DNA of 64,000 nt from Clostridium ihumii AP5 (GCF_000612845.1 NZ_CCAT010000085.1:1-64000), one strand, 5' to 3'. Positions 1 through 9,741 are shown, numbered from the stretch's first letter. Notes: generated from the sequence alone by a model not told the origin. Program-made: numbers and translations.

Positions 1-301
1 CCCCGCCTATAAAAAATATATCATCACTATTATACTTTTTTATTTTTTCAAATAACTGTTTTTTTGAATTTAACACAATAAATCCCTCTGCACTGTAATT
101 TTTATCCTTAGTTAATACTATATTTACTCTATTCTTTAATGGCTTACCATTAGGCAAAGATTCCTTAGTATTTCGCCCCATGACTACAACCTTATCTATT
201 GTGTTTTCTTTAAAGTTTTTTAAATCTTCTTCTATGCTAACTAAAAGTTCACCTTTATATCCAATACCATAATTTTTATCTATTGCTACAATTAAGTTCA
301 T
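1..301 (-). CDS. folA: Dihydrofolate reductase, C-terminus cut by window edge
   Basis: About 100 N-terminal residues are present; the C-terminus lies left of base 1. The translation opens MNLIVAIDKNYGIGY and holds the DHFR pattern GRNTKESLP, a PLKNR-N-VLT strand and a terminal DDIFFIGG, matching the NADPH-binding core of the family. The enzyme reduces dihydrofolate to tetrahydrofolate in the cytoplasm. The ATG at 301 follows a strong GAGGTGGGG ribosome site. The usual Trp of the GRKTWESLP motif is Lys here, so it may be a divergent paralogue. The family call is secure; the completeness of the gene cannot be judged. Confidence 0.88.
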   Translation of the reverse strand, partial: MNLIVAIDKNYGIGYKGELLVSIEEDLKNFKENTIDKVVVMGRNTKESLPNGKPLKNRVNIVLTKDKNYSAEGFIVLNSKKQLFEKIKKYNSDDIFFIGG

Positions 302-406
302 TTCCCCACCTCTTAAAGTCATTTTGTTATCTTATAATAATTTTAGCACAGTTTGCATAGTGTTCCAATTTTAAATGCATTATAAGTTTATGGAACATAA
401 AAAATA

Positions 407-433
407 GGATTATCTCTATTTTAGAGATAATCC
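407..433 (-). terminator. Intrinsic terminator after the MATE gene
   Basis: An 11-bp perfect stem (GGATTATCTCT / AGAGATAATCC) with a 5-nt loop lies downstream of the leftward MATE gene. The minus transcript runs into a short U-rich stretch. Confidence 0.6.
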
Positions 434-560
434 ATAATTTTTATTTTAAATGTGAATACTTATATTATTAATTTTTAGTAGGTGCTAGTTACTAAAAATC
501 TTGCAAAGGAATTTTGTGCTTTTAAGCTACATTTTTAATATAAGTTTCACATATTATTTA

Positions 561-1949
561 TTATGAAAATTTTAATCCATTTACTTCTTGTTCTTTTAAG
601 TAAGCATTTTTTTCTGATTCTAATATAGCCATAGCTTTTCTTATATAATAAAATCCTGTAATAGATGATATTATATCTGTTATTGGGAATGTTATAAATG
701 CCCCTCTGATTCCTATGATTTTTACTAAAACCACAACTATTGGTATAAATAATATAAGTTGTCTATATATTGATAAAATAAAACTTGATTTTGCTTCTTC
801 TATTGATTGATAGAAATATATAGACACATAATATAATCCTAGTACTGGGAAAATTGCTATACATAATCTAAATGCAACAACTGTCTCTTCTAATAATGCT
901 TTTTCTCTTAAAAAACTTCCAATTATAGGTCTTGTAAATACCATCATTATTACCCATAAAATAGTTGCTGTTATTGTTGCTCCCTTAACTGATTGTTTTA
1001 CTATTTCTTTTAGTCTCTTATAATTTCTAGCTCCATAATTATAAGCTGCAATCGGCTGCATAGCTGAACTTATTCCTATTACTGTTATATACAAGAACAT
1101 TGAAACTCTTGTAACAACTCCAACCATTATAATTGCGTTATCGCCACCACCACTAGAAACTAATAAGTTATTTAATAATGCAGATACTATAGCATCTGAT
1201 ATTTCTATTATGAATGTAGAAAACCCTATTGCTACTATGGATTTTACTATTTCAATTCTTAGCTTAAATTCAAATTTAAGCTTTAATGTATTTTTTACTT
1301 CTTTAAATTTATAAACCATAAATATAAAACTTATAAATTGTGATACAACAGTTGCTATAGCAGCTCCTGCTACTCCCATTGACAATACATTTACTAATAT
1401 AGCATCAATTATTATATTACAAATTGCACCAATTGATGTTGCTATTAAAGTTATTTTAGTATTTCCTAAAGCTGTCATTATATAACAAGCCACAACTGTT
1501 AATGCTTGGAATATACCACCAATTAATATTATACTTATATATTTTTCAGCATAAGGATAAATTACATCACTTGCACCTAATTTAGTTATTATAGGATTTT
1601 TAAATATGAATATTATAGTTGGAATTACACTAAGTAATATTATAGTTAAAACAAATGCGTTATTTATATTTTCTTTTAATTTATCATAATTTTCTTCACC
1701 TAAACATCTAGCTACTGCTGTTGATGTACCTACTGCTATTAATAACCCTATTGATATTAATAGCCTTTGCACTGGGAAGGCTATCGTAAGTCCCCCTATT
1801 GCATTTGCACCAACTGCTCTTCCTACAAAGAAAGTATCTACCATATTATATAATTCTGAAACAAATAATGATATTATTGCGGGTACTGCAAACTTAAATA
1901 ATATTCTACTTATTTTTCCTTCCGAGAATATTTTGTTATCTAACCCCAT
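561..1949 (-). CDS. MATE family multidrug/Na+ antiporter
   Basis: 462 residues with about twelve hydrophobic segments and the MATE start KFAVPAIISLFVSELYNMVDTFFVGRAVG, here described only by its key residues P18, N34, M36, D38 and F40. This is a typical length for NorM/DinF-like exporters, which expel cationic drugs or metabolites using Na+ or H+ gradients. Two repeated halves are visible, the second starting near FSTFIIEISDAIVSALLNN. The start is an ATG behind a GAGGTG site. No dedicated regulator is adjacent, and the substrate cannot be predicted from sequence. Confidence 0.9.
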   Translation of the reverse strand: MGLDNKIFSEGKISRILFKFAVPAIISLFVSELYNMVDTFFVGRAVGANAIGGLTIAFPVQRLLISIGLLIAVGTSTAVARCLGEENYDKLKENINNAFVLTIILLSVIPTIIFIFKNPIITKLGASDVIYPYAEKYISIILIGGIFQALTVVACYIMTALGNTKITLIATSIGAICNIIIDAILVNVLSMGVAGAAIATVVSQFISFIFMVYKFKEVKNTLKLKFEFKLRIEIVKSIVAIGFSTFIIEISDAIVSALLNNLLVSSGGGDNAIIMVGVVTRVSMFLYITVIGISSAMQPIAAYNYGARNYKRLKEIVKQSVKGATITATILWVIMMVFTRPIIGSFLREKALLEETVVAFRLCIAIFPVLGLYYVSIYFYQSIEEAKSSFILSIYRQLILFIPIVVVLVKIIGIRGAFITFPITDIISSITGFYYIRKAMAILESEKNAYLKEQEVNGLKFS

Positions 1950-2170
1950 CTTTATACACCTCGTATCTAAATTGCTACGATATACTTTGGCATTTTATAT
2001 CTTCTTGCCATATGTGAATATTAAAATCTATTTTGTACTTATTTTCACATTTTTTTATCTTATATATCTTATACTACTATTATATATGTTCAAAATAATA
2101 CTTACACTCACTAAAAAGCTGTATAAAATGTACATTTTTAAGGACATTGGGTTAAATTTTATATTTAAAA

Positions 2171-2210
2171 AAAGTACAAAAGCACATTAAAAAGGGTGCT
2201 TTTGTACTTT
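2171..2210 (-). terminator. Terminator overlapping the end of the AraC gene
   Basis: A 15-bp inverted repeat (AAAGTACAAAAGCAC / GTGCTTTTGTACTTT) is followed on the minus strand by seven T residues. The 5' arm lies inside the last codons of the regulator gene, so the terminator overlaps the stop codon. Confidence 0.8.
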
Positions 2211-4274
2211 TCTTAGTAAAATTAGTGTTGCTCCATACCCATCTATCTTAGGTGCAATATGAAATACATTTGCTTTTTTTGCATAACTAAATTTTATTTT
2301 TGGAAATGCAGCTTTACTTAAAAGTTCAATCTCATCTTCTTCTATAAGATTAGGTTTTCCAAGCTTTAACCAATAATTAAAGGCTGATCCCTTTCTTTCA
2401 CCTATCTCATAAAAAGTCATTCTATAGTCGTCATAAAGATTAGTTATATTAAGGAAGAATTTCTTTTCACTAACATTTTTACTTCCTCTTTTTTTGTTGA
2501 ATTCCTTAATATCAACTAGGCTTTCTAATTCTTCACTATAAGTATATAAAAGAATTTGATAATCATCTCCCATTGCTGTTACAATGTATCCTTCTCCATA
2601 TGCTATTAAAGTATCTCCTAATAAATTTAAAAGATAATATGCAAAGTATGATGGTTTTCTTATTCCAAACCCATTAAATATCCCTCTATCTCCCATAAAT
2701 AATTGACTATGAAAGCTAGTTTCCTTTTGCACTACATCTACAACCTTCATAAGAATACCATCTTCCTTCTTTATCGCCTTATTAATTATATATGGCAGCA
2801 TATAAGATGTATCATATATAGGATTAATACTTGTGTGTTCAATGTATGGTGTTTCTTCTATTTGTAAACTATATTGAACCGTAAATAATTCAATGATTTT
2901 TTCTTTTAAACTTTCATTTATGGAATTATGAAATTGAAATTTCCACTTTTTAAATTCATACCAACCATATTCTTCTGTAAAATATTTAATAAAATACTTT
3001 AACATATAAAGCAAATTATCATCCTCAAAATTTTCTTTTTCTATAACTATAAATGGTCTTAAATCTAAATCTAAAATAAAATCCATGATTTGTTTTAGAT
3101 ACATAAAGTTTATAAATTCGCTATTCTCAAATATACCCAAATGTTTTGAAAACATCTTAGTCATTTTTCCATATTCAAATCCTATATTTGCTTGAATATC
3201 CTTTATATAATTCCTACAATTTTCCTTTAACAAATCATATCCATATCCTAAATATATTACTTCTTTATAATTATGTTCAAAAACTCCTTCATTTTTTTCC
3301 ATATCTATATTTAATCTTATAATTTTTTCTTCATAATCATATCTTTCATAGTCCTCTAAATAATCAGATATAATTTCTAATGTTTCTTTATTTATTTCTA
3401 ACGTTTCTATCTTTTTAATTTTTTCTAAGTCTTTATCATCTATTTTATAAGTTTTTCTATATTGTTTTGGTGTTAAGTTATAATGCTTTTTAAAATGTTT
3501 ATTATAATATCTACTATGTGAAAATCCTACTTCTTCTGATATATCAGATATAGTCATATCAGTATCTAAAAGTAATTTTATAGATTCTTCCACCCTAACT
3601 AAATTTACAAAATCCTTAAAACTAAGACCCATTGTATTTTTTATTTCATGTGAAAGATAATGTGTACTCAAAAATTCTTTTTGAGCTATATCTTGAAGAC
3701 TTATTTTATTATTATAATTGTTATATATATATTTTGCTATCCTATGATATCTTTGTAATTGCTCATCATTATCCTTAATTTCTTCTTTTTCATACATTAG
3801 ATAATGAAAATTATTTATAAGGTGATATAAAAGTTCTATTAGTGTATCTTCTATAATTTCATCGTAATCATCTTGTTTCTGAACTAATTCACAAATTACT
3901 ATAGACAAATATCTTCTAATCACTTCATAATTTTCTTCATTTTGAGCTCCTTCATCAGATGAATTAACATAAAAAAATATATTTTCCATATCCTCATAAA
4001 ATTGTTCAAAAAACTTTAAATCAATATGAAATATTAGTACTTCATTATCTTCATCATTATCACAAAAAATTCTATGTGCTTCTTCTGAATTTATTATTTC
4101 TATTTCTTTTTCTTCAACTTCATAAGTATCTGACTCGATAGTAACATTTATTTTACCTTTTAAAACAAACAAAATTTCTAAAGATTTATGCCAATGTATT
4201 GGATATTCTTTAACATTTACTAATGAAATATCTATTGGTAATTTATCCATATATGATATATATTCAACTCTCAT
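2187..4274 (-). CDS. AraC family regulator with C-terminal GH39-like domain
   Basis: 695 residues in three parts. An N-terminal cupin fold (about 1-95) has the sensor-like segment IHWHKSLEILFVLKG. A double helix-turn-helix AraC domain follows (about 175-275), with ISLQDIAQKEFLSTHYLSHE and the second helix motif ISDISEEVGFSHSRYYNKHFKK. The remaining 400 residues resemble the glycosyl-hydrolase family 39 domain often fused to clostridial AraC regulators. The usual N-E-P acid/base segment is replaced by FHNS, so a ligand-binding rather than enzymatic role is inferred. It probably controls a sugar or glycoside gene, but no such gene is adjacent. The neighbouring MATE gene is downstream beyond a terminator. 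Confidence 0.85.
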   Translation of the reverse strand: MRVEYISYMDKLPIDISLVNVKEYPIHWHKSLEILFVLKGKINVTIESDTYEVEEKEIEIINSEEAHRIFCDNDEDNEVLIFHIDLKFFEQFYEDMENIFFYVNSSDEGAQNEENYEVIRRYLSIVICELVQKQDDYDEIIEDTLIELLYHLINNFHYLMYEKEEIKDNDEQLQRYHRIAKYIYNNYNNKISLQDIAQKEFLSTHYLSHEIKNTMGLSFKDFVNLVRVEESIKLLLDTDMTISDISEEVGFSHSRYYNKHFKKHYNLTPKQYRKTYKIDDKDLEKIKKIETLEINKETLEIISDYLEDYERYDYEEKIIRLNIDMEKNEGVFEHNYKEVIYLGYGYDLLKENCRNYIKDIQANIGFEYGKMTKMFSKHLGIFENSEFINFMYLKQIMDFILDLDLRPFIVIEKENFEDDNLLYMLKYFIKYFTEEYGWYEFKKWKFQFHNSINESLKEKIIELFTVQYSLQIEETPYIEHTSINPIYDTSYMLPYIINKAIKKEDGILMKVVDVVQKETSFHSQLFMGDRGIFNGFGIRKPSYFAYYLLNLLGDTLIAYGEGYIVTAMGDDYQILLYTYSEELESLVDIKEFNKKRGSKNVSEKKFFLNITNLYDDYRMTFYEIGERKGSAFNYWLKLGKPNLIEEDEIELLSKAAFPKIKFSYAKKANVFHIAPKIDGYGATLILLRKVQKHPF

Positions 4275-4359
4275 ACTTTCCTCTCTTTCTTAATTTTAAG
4301 TAGTATCCTAAGTTAATTATAATATCATAATTATTTTTTTTGCAAATTGCAAACATATT

Positions 4360-4692
4360 TTAATCTAAAATATCCTTTTTTAAAACATACTTTAAAAGTA
4401 TTATAAATGAAAAAAGTATACAAGTACCTTTTAAAATAATAAATATAAAACTAGCAGATTCACTTTTTCTTTCAATTAAATAATAAGCTGACCAAAATGA
4501 CATAAAATTTAGTATTAGATAAATTCCTATAACTATTTTAAAAACTATATTTATATTAATTCCATGTAATAATGCTAATGTGCAAAAGCTCAAGAATATA
4601 GCAAATATTAAATTCAATATTCTAAGTAAAAAATGTGACTTTTCAATGTCTTGCCATATAAAATACTTAAATAACATTCTTATTTTTTTCAT
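4360..4692 (-). CDS. Small membrane protein of unknown function
   Basis: 110 residues from the ATG at 4692, chosen because GGGGG sits about 9 nt upstream; an ATG 18 nt earlier is possible. Three hydrophobic stretches suggest three membrane helices after a basic start (MKKIRMLFKYF). No family was recognised. The gene lies upstream of the AraC regulator on the same strand, with about 85 bp between them, so the two may share a transcript. Confidence 0.6.
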   Translation of the reverse strand: MKKIRMLFKYFIWQDIEKSHFLLRILNLIFAIFLSFCTLALLHGININIVFKIVIGIYLILNFMSFWSAYYLIERKSESASFIFIILKGTCILFSFIILLKYVLKKDILD

Positions 4693-4985
4693 AATATAGA
4701 CCCCCATTTTCTTAATTCCTTCCAAATATGAAAGTATAAATAATTTGGAATCATATCTAACTACTTAAATGATATCACTCTTTTTTAAACATAAACCATA
4801 TAATCTATTTATTCACATTTTAATTAGTATAAATTAATCTGATCTAAATGTTAAAATTGTAATTGTAATCTTACAAATATATAAATTAAAATTTAAAATT
4901 GTAACTCTTTTGGATTTATATTTAATAATTTATTGTATAATAATATAAATGAAATTTGAGAAAATTTATTTTTGGAGGTGATTCA

Positions 4986-6290
4986 ATGGATATTTTTAAA
5001 AAGCTTGAGATTTTAAGTGATGCCGCAAAATATGATGTATCATGTTCTTCAAGTGGTAGTAATCGTAAAAATGCTAACGGTGGCATTGGAAACTGTAGTT
5101 CAAATGGTATTTGTCATACTTTTACTCCTGATGGTCGTTGCGTATCACTTTTAAAAATTCTTCTTACTAATTACTGTATTTATGACTGTAAATATTGCAT
5201 AAATAAAATAAGTAATGATGTTCCAAGAGCATTTTTTACGCCAGAAGAAGTGGTAGATTTAACTATAAATTTTTATAAAAGAAACTACATTGAAGGCTTA
5301 TTTTTAAGCTCTGCTATTATACAAAATGTTGATTATACTATGGAACTTCTTTTAAAAGTTATAAAAACATTGAGACTTCAATATAAATTTAATGGTTATA
5401 TTCATATTAAAGCTATACCTGGTGCAGACAATAGACTTATTGAAGAAGCCGGTATGTATGCTGATAGGATGAGTGTTAATATAGAGCTTCCTTCATCTAA
5501 TGGATTAAAACTTTTGGCACCACAAAAAAATAAAGACAGCATATTAAAACCTATGTCTTTTATAAAAAATGGAATAATTCATTCTAAAGAAAATAAAAAA
5601 ATTTTCAAATCAGCACCAAACTTTGTTCCTGGTGGTCAAAGTACTCAATTAATAGTTGGTGCAACTAACGATAATGATTTAAGCATTCTAAAACTTTGTG
5701 AAAGTTTATATAAAGGATATGATTTAAAAAGAGTTTATTACTCTGCGTATGTTCCTGTAAATCATGGTGGTAATCTTCCTAATATAGATAATCCACCTAT
5801 TCTTCGTGAAAATAGACTTTATCAAGCAGATTGGCTTATGAGATTTTATGGATTTAAATCTAATGAAATTCTTAATGAAGATAATCCAAACTTTCATGAA
5901 AAGTTAGATCCTAAAACATTCTATGCCCTTAATAATTTAACATTGTTTCCTGTTGAAATAAATACTGCACCATATGAACTGCTTCTTAGAGTTCCTGGAA
6001 TAGGCTTGAAATCTGCAAAACGAATTGTTCTTACACGAAAAGTGTCTTTTCTTTCTTTTGAAGACTTAAAAAAACTAGGTATAGTTTTGAAAAGAGCTAA
6101 ATACTTCATAACCTGTAAAGGAAAATATTATGGTGAAATTGATATGGAGAGAGAAAAAATTGAAAAGAAATTAATTTTAGAAAAAGATAGTACTAAAAAT
6201 AGTAATTTAAATTTTGAACAACTTTCACTCTTTGGATCTCCAATACCATCTAAAGAAGACAAAATTAAAGTAATAACAGGACAAATTTAA
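4986..6290 (+). CDS. Radical SAM protein, putative DNA modification/repair (TIGR03916 type)
   Basis: 434 residues from the ATG at 4986, preceded by GGAGGTG at 7 nt; the in-frame ATG ten codons earlier lacks a site. The radical-SAM cluster motif CxxxCxxC is at about residues 64-71 (NYCIYDCKYC), with additional N-terminal cysteines. Near 325-355 there is a helix-hairpin-helix segment (LLRVPGIGLKSAKRI) typical of DNA-binding proteins. This layout matches the family annotated as putative DNA modification/repair radical SAM proteins. The next gene, 18 bp downstream, is its usual partner. The substrate chemistry is unknown; cleavage of S-adenosylmethionine by a [4Fe-4S] cluster follows from the family. 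Confidence 0.88.
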   Translation: MDIFKKLEILSDAAKYDVSCSSSGSNRKNANGGIGNCSSNGICHTFTPDGRCVSLLKILLTNYCIYDCKYCINKISNDVPRAFFTPEEVVDLTINFYKRNYIEGLFLSSAIIQNVDYTMELLLKVIKTLRLQYKFNGYIHIKAIPGADNRLIEEAGMYADRMSVNIELPSSNGLKLLAPQKNKDSILKPMSFIKNGIIHSKENKKIFKSAPNFVPGGQSTQLIVGATNDNDLSILKLCESLYKGYDLKRVYYSAYVPVNHGGNLPNIDNPPILRENRLYQADWLMRFYGFKSNEILNEDNPNFHEKLDPKTFYALNNLTLFPVEINTAPYELLLRVPGIGLKSAKRIVLTRKVSFLSFEDLKKLGIVLKRAKYFITCKGKYYGEIDMEREKIEKKLILEKDSTKNSNLNFEQLSLFGSPIPSKEDKIKVITGQI

Positions 6291-6308
6291 TTGGTAGGTG
6301 ATTAATTT

Positions 6309-7052
6309 ATGTATGTATATGTTTTTGATAATACTTTTGAGGGTTTTCTTACCTGCATTTATGAATCCTATTATAACGAAATAAAGCCTGATAGTATATC
6401 TATAAAAGAAAGTTATACCAATAATTTAATTGATATCCCTTTAGAAATAACTACTGATATCAAAAAATCTTCAAAAGTATATATTTCCATGGAAAAAAAT
6501 TTTACAAATCAAACATTAAAAAATATTTTTAATGTTTTTCTAAGTAATAATAAAAACAAATATTGGATTTTATATAATTATATTAGATTAGCCTTTAAAT
6601 TTAAATCTGACGTAGATATGTACTTAAATAACTCTTTTATTCTAGATGCTTCTAAAATTTCAAAATCTGTTCAATTAGAAGCTCATAAATTTACTGGCTT
6701 TGTTCGATTTAAAGAATTCGAAACTAATAAGTTTTATGCTTCTATTGAACCAGATAATAATATATTAGTTTTATTATCTAAACATTTTGTTTCTCGATTT
6801 AGTAATCAATATTTTATTATTCATGATATCAAAAGAAATTTAGCTCTTATTTACAACTGCAATGATTATTTTATTACTGAATTAGATGGTGATTATTATA
6901 AAAAAATTTCTACTTTAAATGACTCAATTTATGAAAACTTGTGGAAAAACTATTTTTCTTCTGCTTCAATTGATTCAAGAAAAAACCCTAGGCTTCAATG
7001 TAGACAAATGCCTAAAAAATATTGGAAGCATATTTTAGAAACACAAAAATAA
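6309..7052 (+). CDS. DUF4130 / TIGR03915 DNA-metabolism partner protein
   Basis: 247 residues. Recognised as the SAM-associated DNA-metabolism protein by its opening (YVYVFDNTFEGFLTCIYESY), the central HKFTGFVRF segment and the C-terminal basic tail with NPRLQCRQMPKKYW. It follows the radical SAM gene by 18 bp and starts behind a GGTAGGTG site, so the two are almost certainly cotranscribed. The fixed pairing implies a joint role in repairing or modifying a DNA base, but the biochemistry is not known from the sequence. A bidirectional terminator follows directly. Confidence 0.85.
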   Translation: MYVYVFDNTFEGFLTCIYESYYNEIKPDSISIKESYTNNLIDIPLEITTDIKKSSKVYISMEKNFTNQTLKNIFNVFLSNNKNKYWILYNYIRLAFKFKSDVDMYLNNSFILDASKISKSVQLEAHKFTGFVRFKEFETNKFYASIEPDNNILVLLSKHFVSRFSNQYFIIHDIKRNLALIYNCNDYFITELDGDYYKKISTLNDSIYENLWKNYFSSASIDSRKNPRLQCRQMPKKYWKHILETQK

Positions 7053-7111
7053 AAACTAGAAATTATATAGGAAAATATTTATAGTCTACTTCCTATATAT
7101 ACCTAGTTTTT
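7051..7111. terminator. Bidirectional terminator
   Basis: A long hairpin with the outer stem AAAAACTAG / CTAGTTTTT and an inner stem ATATAGGA / TCCTATAT lies between two convergent genes. It is A-rich on one side and T-rich on the other, so it can serve both strands. Confidence 0.75.
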
Positions 7112-7122
7112 ATTTTTAGCCA

Positions 7123-9207
7123 TTACTTTTCTTTTGCTAAAAACTTTATTGTATCCTCAAAGTTCATTGGCTTTGCATAATAATATCCTTGTACAATATC
7201 ACAATTGTGTGATTTTAAATACTTTATTTGGTCTTCTTTTTCTACACCTTCTGCTATAACAGATAAATCTAAGCTATGTGCAAGTTTTATTAGTCCTTCA
7301 ATAATTCTCTCACTTTTATTATTTACCCCTATATCATCTATATAACTTTTATCAATCTTTAAGCAATCTAAATTAAGTATTTTTAAATACTTTATAGGAG
7401 ATAACCCTACTCCAAAATCATCTAAAGACATGCTTATTCCTTGATTATGAATATTTTCAAGCACTTCTAAATTCTTTTCTAGTGCATTCATTATAACACT
7501 TTCTGTTATTTCTAATTCAATATATTTAGAGTTTAAATTATATTTCTTTAATGTGTCTATAAAAAATCCTGTTAGTTCTTTATCTTCTAATTGAATTTTA
7601 GATAAGTTTATAGATATTTTAAAATCATCATATCCCATATCTATAAATTCCCTGCACTTTTTACAAGACTCTTCAAAAACAAATCGCCCAATTGGAATTA
7701 TAAGTTTCGTATTCTCTGCAATCGGAATAAACTCTGATGGTGGAATTAATCCTTTTTCTGTATGATTCCATCTTAAAAGTGCCTCTAGCCCTACAGTTTT
7801 TTCATTTATTGTACTTATCTTAGGTTGAAATACCATATACATTTCATTTAACTTCAATGCTTTAGATAAATCTTTCTCTATAGTAAAAATCTTATTTAAT
7901 TTTGCTACATCATTTACTTGGAATATTTTATATGAATTTCTTCCTTGTATTTTTGACTTTTGCATTGCAATATCTGCCTTATAAATTATTTCACTAAGAA
8001 CCTTCCCATGCTCTGGATAAAGAGCTACACCTATATTTATTCCTATAAATGTTTTTTTATTATTAATCTGAATAGGTTCCTTAAATAGCTCTATTATATT
8101 TTGTATTTTAGAGGTTAATCCGCTATAACTATCTATTCCTTCTGAAAAAATAAAAAAATTATCAGCATTTCCCTTAAATAAAATCTCATTTTCTGATATA
8201 TTCCTTTTTATTTTTTGGCTAATAAACACTAAAATTTTATCTCCCATACTATAACCTAAATGTTTATTTATTTCTCTAAAATCAATTATATTTATAGACA
8301 TCAAGCTAACAGTTCTATTTAAATTTATAAATTCTTCCCTAGACTTTTTCATTACTATATCAATTAATGCAAATTTATTAGGTAGACCCGTCATTTCATC
8401 AATATAATTAAACTTATAAAATTCATTATACATTTTTTCACTTTTGTTTATTTCCTTAATTGCTAAATATACATTAGATTTATCATCTTTTTCATGTTCA
8501 CCTATAACCTGTATATATTTTTCCTTTCCTTCAGATGATATGACTTTATAATTCTCAAAATAATATCTTTCTTTACTATTCAAAAAATTCAAAAAACTAT
8601 TTTTGTATTTTTCTATACTTTCTCGTGGAAAAATATCAAATATATCATTTATGTGATATATTTTTTTATTAAATCTATTTTCTTCTAACATTATGTTTAT
8701 TGATGGGGTTACCTTTAATGTTTTACTCCTTATATTTAATTTTCCTATGCCATGTAAAACTCCATCTAATGTAGGAATAATTTTATTATTGCTTATAAAA
8801 TTATCATTTAGTTCTATGATTTTACACACTTTCTCAACAATTATCTTCTCACTTTTATCATTAGTTTTTACACTTCTATTAACAATTAATTGAAGTAATT
8901 TTCCATCAGATCTTATTACTCTATATTTATTTTCATAAACACATTTGTTTTTTAAATCTTCTGGATATACAAATTGATTCCACATTTGTATAGTATTTAT
9001 TCTTTTAATATAATCTTCAATTCCTAATAATCTATATCCTAATAAACTTAAATTTAAAATATTTCTATTAACATTCCATTCAAATAAAATTTTATTTAAA
9101 TTATCAGGACATTTTATTAAATAAAGTTCATTTTCATCTTTATTTAGAGAGAACTGACTATCTTTACTAAAAAAACACGTATAATGCTTGTCCTTTTTAA
9201 AATTCAT
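7123..9207 (-). CDS. PAS-GGDEF-EAL protein, probable c-di-GMP phosphodiesterase
   Basis: 694 residues. Two PAS-like regions (about 35-130 and 165-250) precede a GGDEF domain (about 265-425) and an EAL domain (about 440-690). The GGDEF signature is degenerate (FKGNADNFFIF in place of the GGDEF loop), so cyclase activity is unlikely. The EAL domain keeps EALLRW, the Asn of INLSKIQ, EITES, the DDFGVG pair of aspartates, LKIDKSYI and EGVE, so c-di-GMP hydrolysis is expected. No signal peptide or transmembrane segment is evident, so it should be cytoplasmic and sense a signal through the PAS regions. It stands alone, with a long AT-rich region upstream. Confidence 0.9.
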   Translation of the reverse strand: MNFKKDKHYTCFFSKDSQFSLNKDENELYLIKCPDNLNKILFEWNVNRNILNLSLLGYRLLGIEDYIKRINTIQMWNQFVYPEDLKNKCVYENKYRVIRSDGKLLQLIVNRSVKTNDKSEKIIVEKVCKIIELNDNFISNNKIIPTLDGVLHGIGKLNIRSKTLKVTPSINIMLEENRFNKKIYHINDIFDIFPRESIEKYKNSFLNFLNSKERYYFENYKVISSEGKEKYIQVIGEHEKDDKSNVYLAIKEINKSEKMYNEFYKFNYIDEMTGLPNKFALIDIVMKKSREEFINLNRTVSLMSINIIDFREINKHLGYSMGDKILVFISQKIKRNISENEILFKGNADNFFIFSEGIDSYSGLTSKIQNIIELFKEPIQINNKKTFIGINIGVALYPEHGKVLSEIIYKADIAMQKSKIQGRNSYKIFQVNDVAKLNKIFTIEKDLSKALKLNEMYMVFQPKISTINEKTVGLEALLRWNHTEKGLIPPSEFIPIAENTKLIIPIGRFVFEESCKKCREFIDMGYDDFKISINLSKIQLEDKELTGFFIDTLKKYNLNSKYIELEITESVIMNALEKNLEVLENIHNQGISMSLDDFGVGLSPIKYLKILNLDCLKIDKSYIDDIGVNNKSERIIEGLIKLAHSLDLSVIAEGVEKEDQIKYLKSHNCDIVQGYYYAKPMNFEDTIKFLAKEK

Positions 9208-9642
9208 TTAATAACACCTCATCAAATTCATATTTCCAATTAAAATTTTTTACATTTCATAAAAATTGTTGATGATTTAGTTTTTGTTATAATTACTATT
9301 AAAAACTTATTATACTTATATTAATATATCCAAATTTAGAAACTAATCCTTTTAAAAACAAACTCGGAATATTTATTTATGATATTTTAAATATGGTATT
9401 AACTAATTTTAACAATATGGTATAATATCTGTAAATAATACTTATAAATTTTAAATACTTATAAATTTAAGTTCTTTAATTTTAATTTACAATAATTAGT
9501 TATTTTTTCCATTATAGGTTTATTATATACTATTTAGTTTTGTTTTAAAATTATTTTTTCAAATTTCTTTATTTTAAAACAATATCACTTTATAATTAAA
9601 TAAGACTTATTTTATGAAGATATAAATTAAAGGAGTATTTTT
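9208..9642. other. 435-bp AT-rich divergent intergenic region
   Basis: The region holds the promoters of the leftward EAL gene and the rightward cationic-peptide gene. Visible features are a 17-bp-period direct repeat ATACTTATAAATTT near 9437-9475 and an inverted repeat GTTTTAAAAT / ATTTTAAAAC near 9540-9580. A TATAAT box near 9590 has a poor -35 match 17 bp upstream (TTTATT). No gene was recognised. Confidence 0.4.
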
Positions 9643-9741
9643 ATGAAAAAGATAAAGATAAAAAAATTCAAAAAAATAATTAAAACATTAAAAAAGAAAG
9701 TTATTAAAAAGACAAAAGTTATTAAAAAAATTAAAAAATAA
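9643..9741 (+). CDS. Lysine-rich 32-residue cationic peptide
   Basis: A short gene with ATG 8 nt after AAAGGAG and a TAA stop, followed by a strong terminator. The product has 18 lysines in 32 residues and no acidic residue; the rest is Ile, Val, Leu, Phe, Thr and the initiator Met. It starts MKKIKIKKFKKIIK and ends IKKIKK. On a 100-degree helical wheel, Ile6, Phe9, Ile12, Ile13, Leu16, Val20, Ile27 and Ile30 fall within one 120-degree arc, so an amphipathic cationic helix is predicted. It could be a leaderless antimicrobial peptide, a nucleic-acid-binding peptide or a toxin. No processing or immunity gene is seen, although a MATE exporter lies convergent to it. The low-complexity AAA-rich DNA is the main reason for caution. 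Confidence 0.6.
   Translation: MKKIKIKKFKKIIKTLKKKVIKKTKVIKKIKK

Noticed and set aside
1933-2190. 85-residue hydrophobic frame on the plus strand
   Set aside because: It overlaps the MATE start and the AraC terminator; a hydrophobic composition is typical of AT-rich antisense DNA. No ribosome site.
2187-4274. Active family 39 glycosidase in the AraC protein
   Set aside because: The expected acid/base N-E-P segment is not found, so only a GH39-like fold is claimed.
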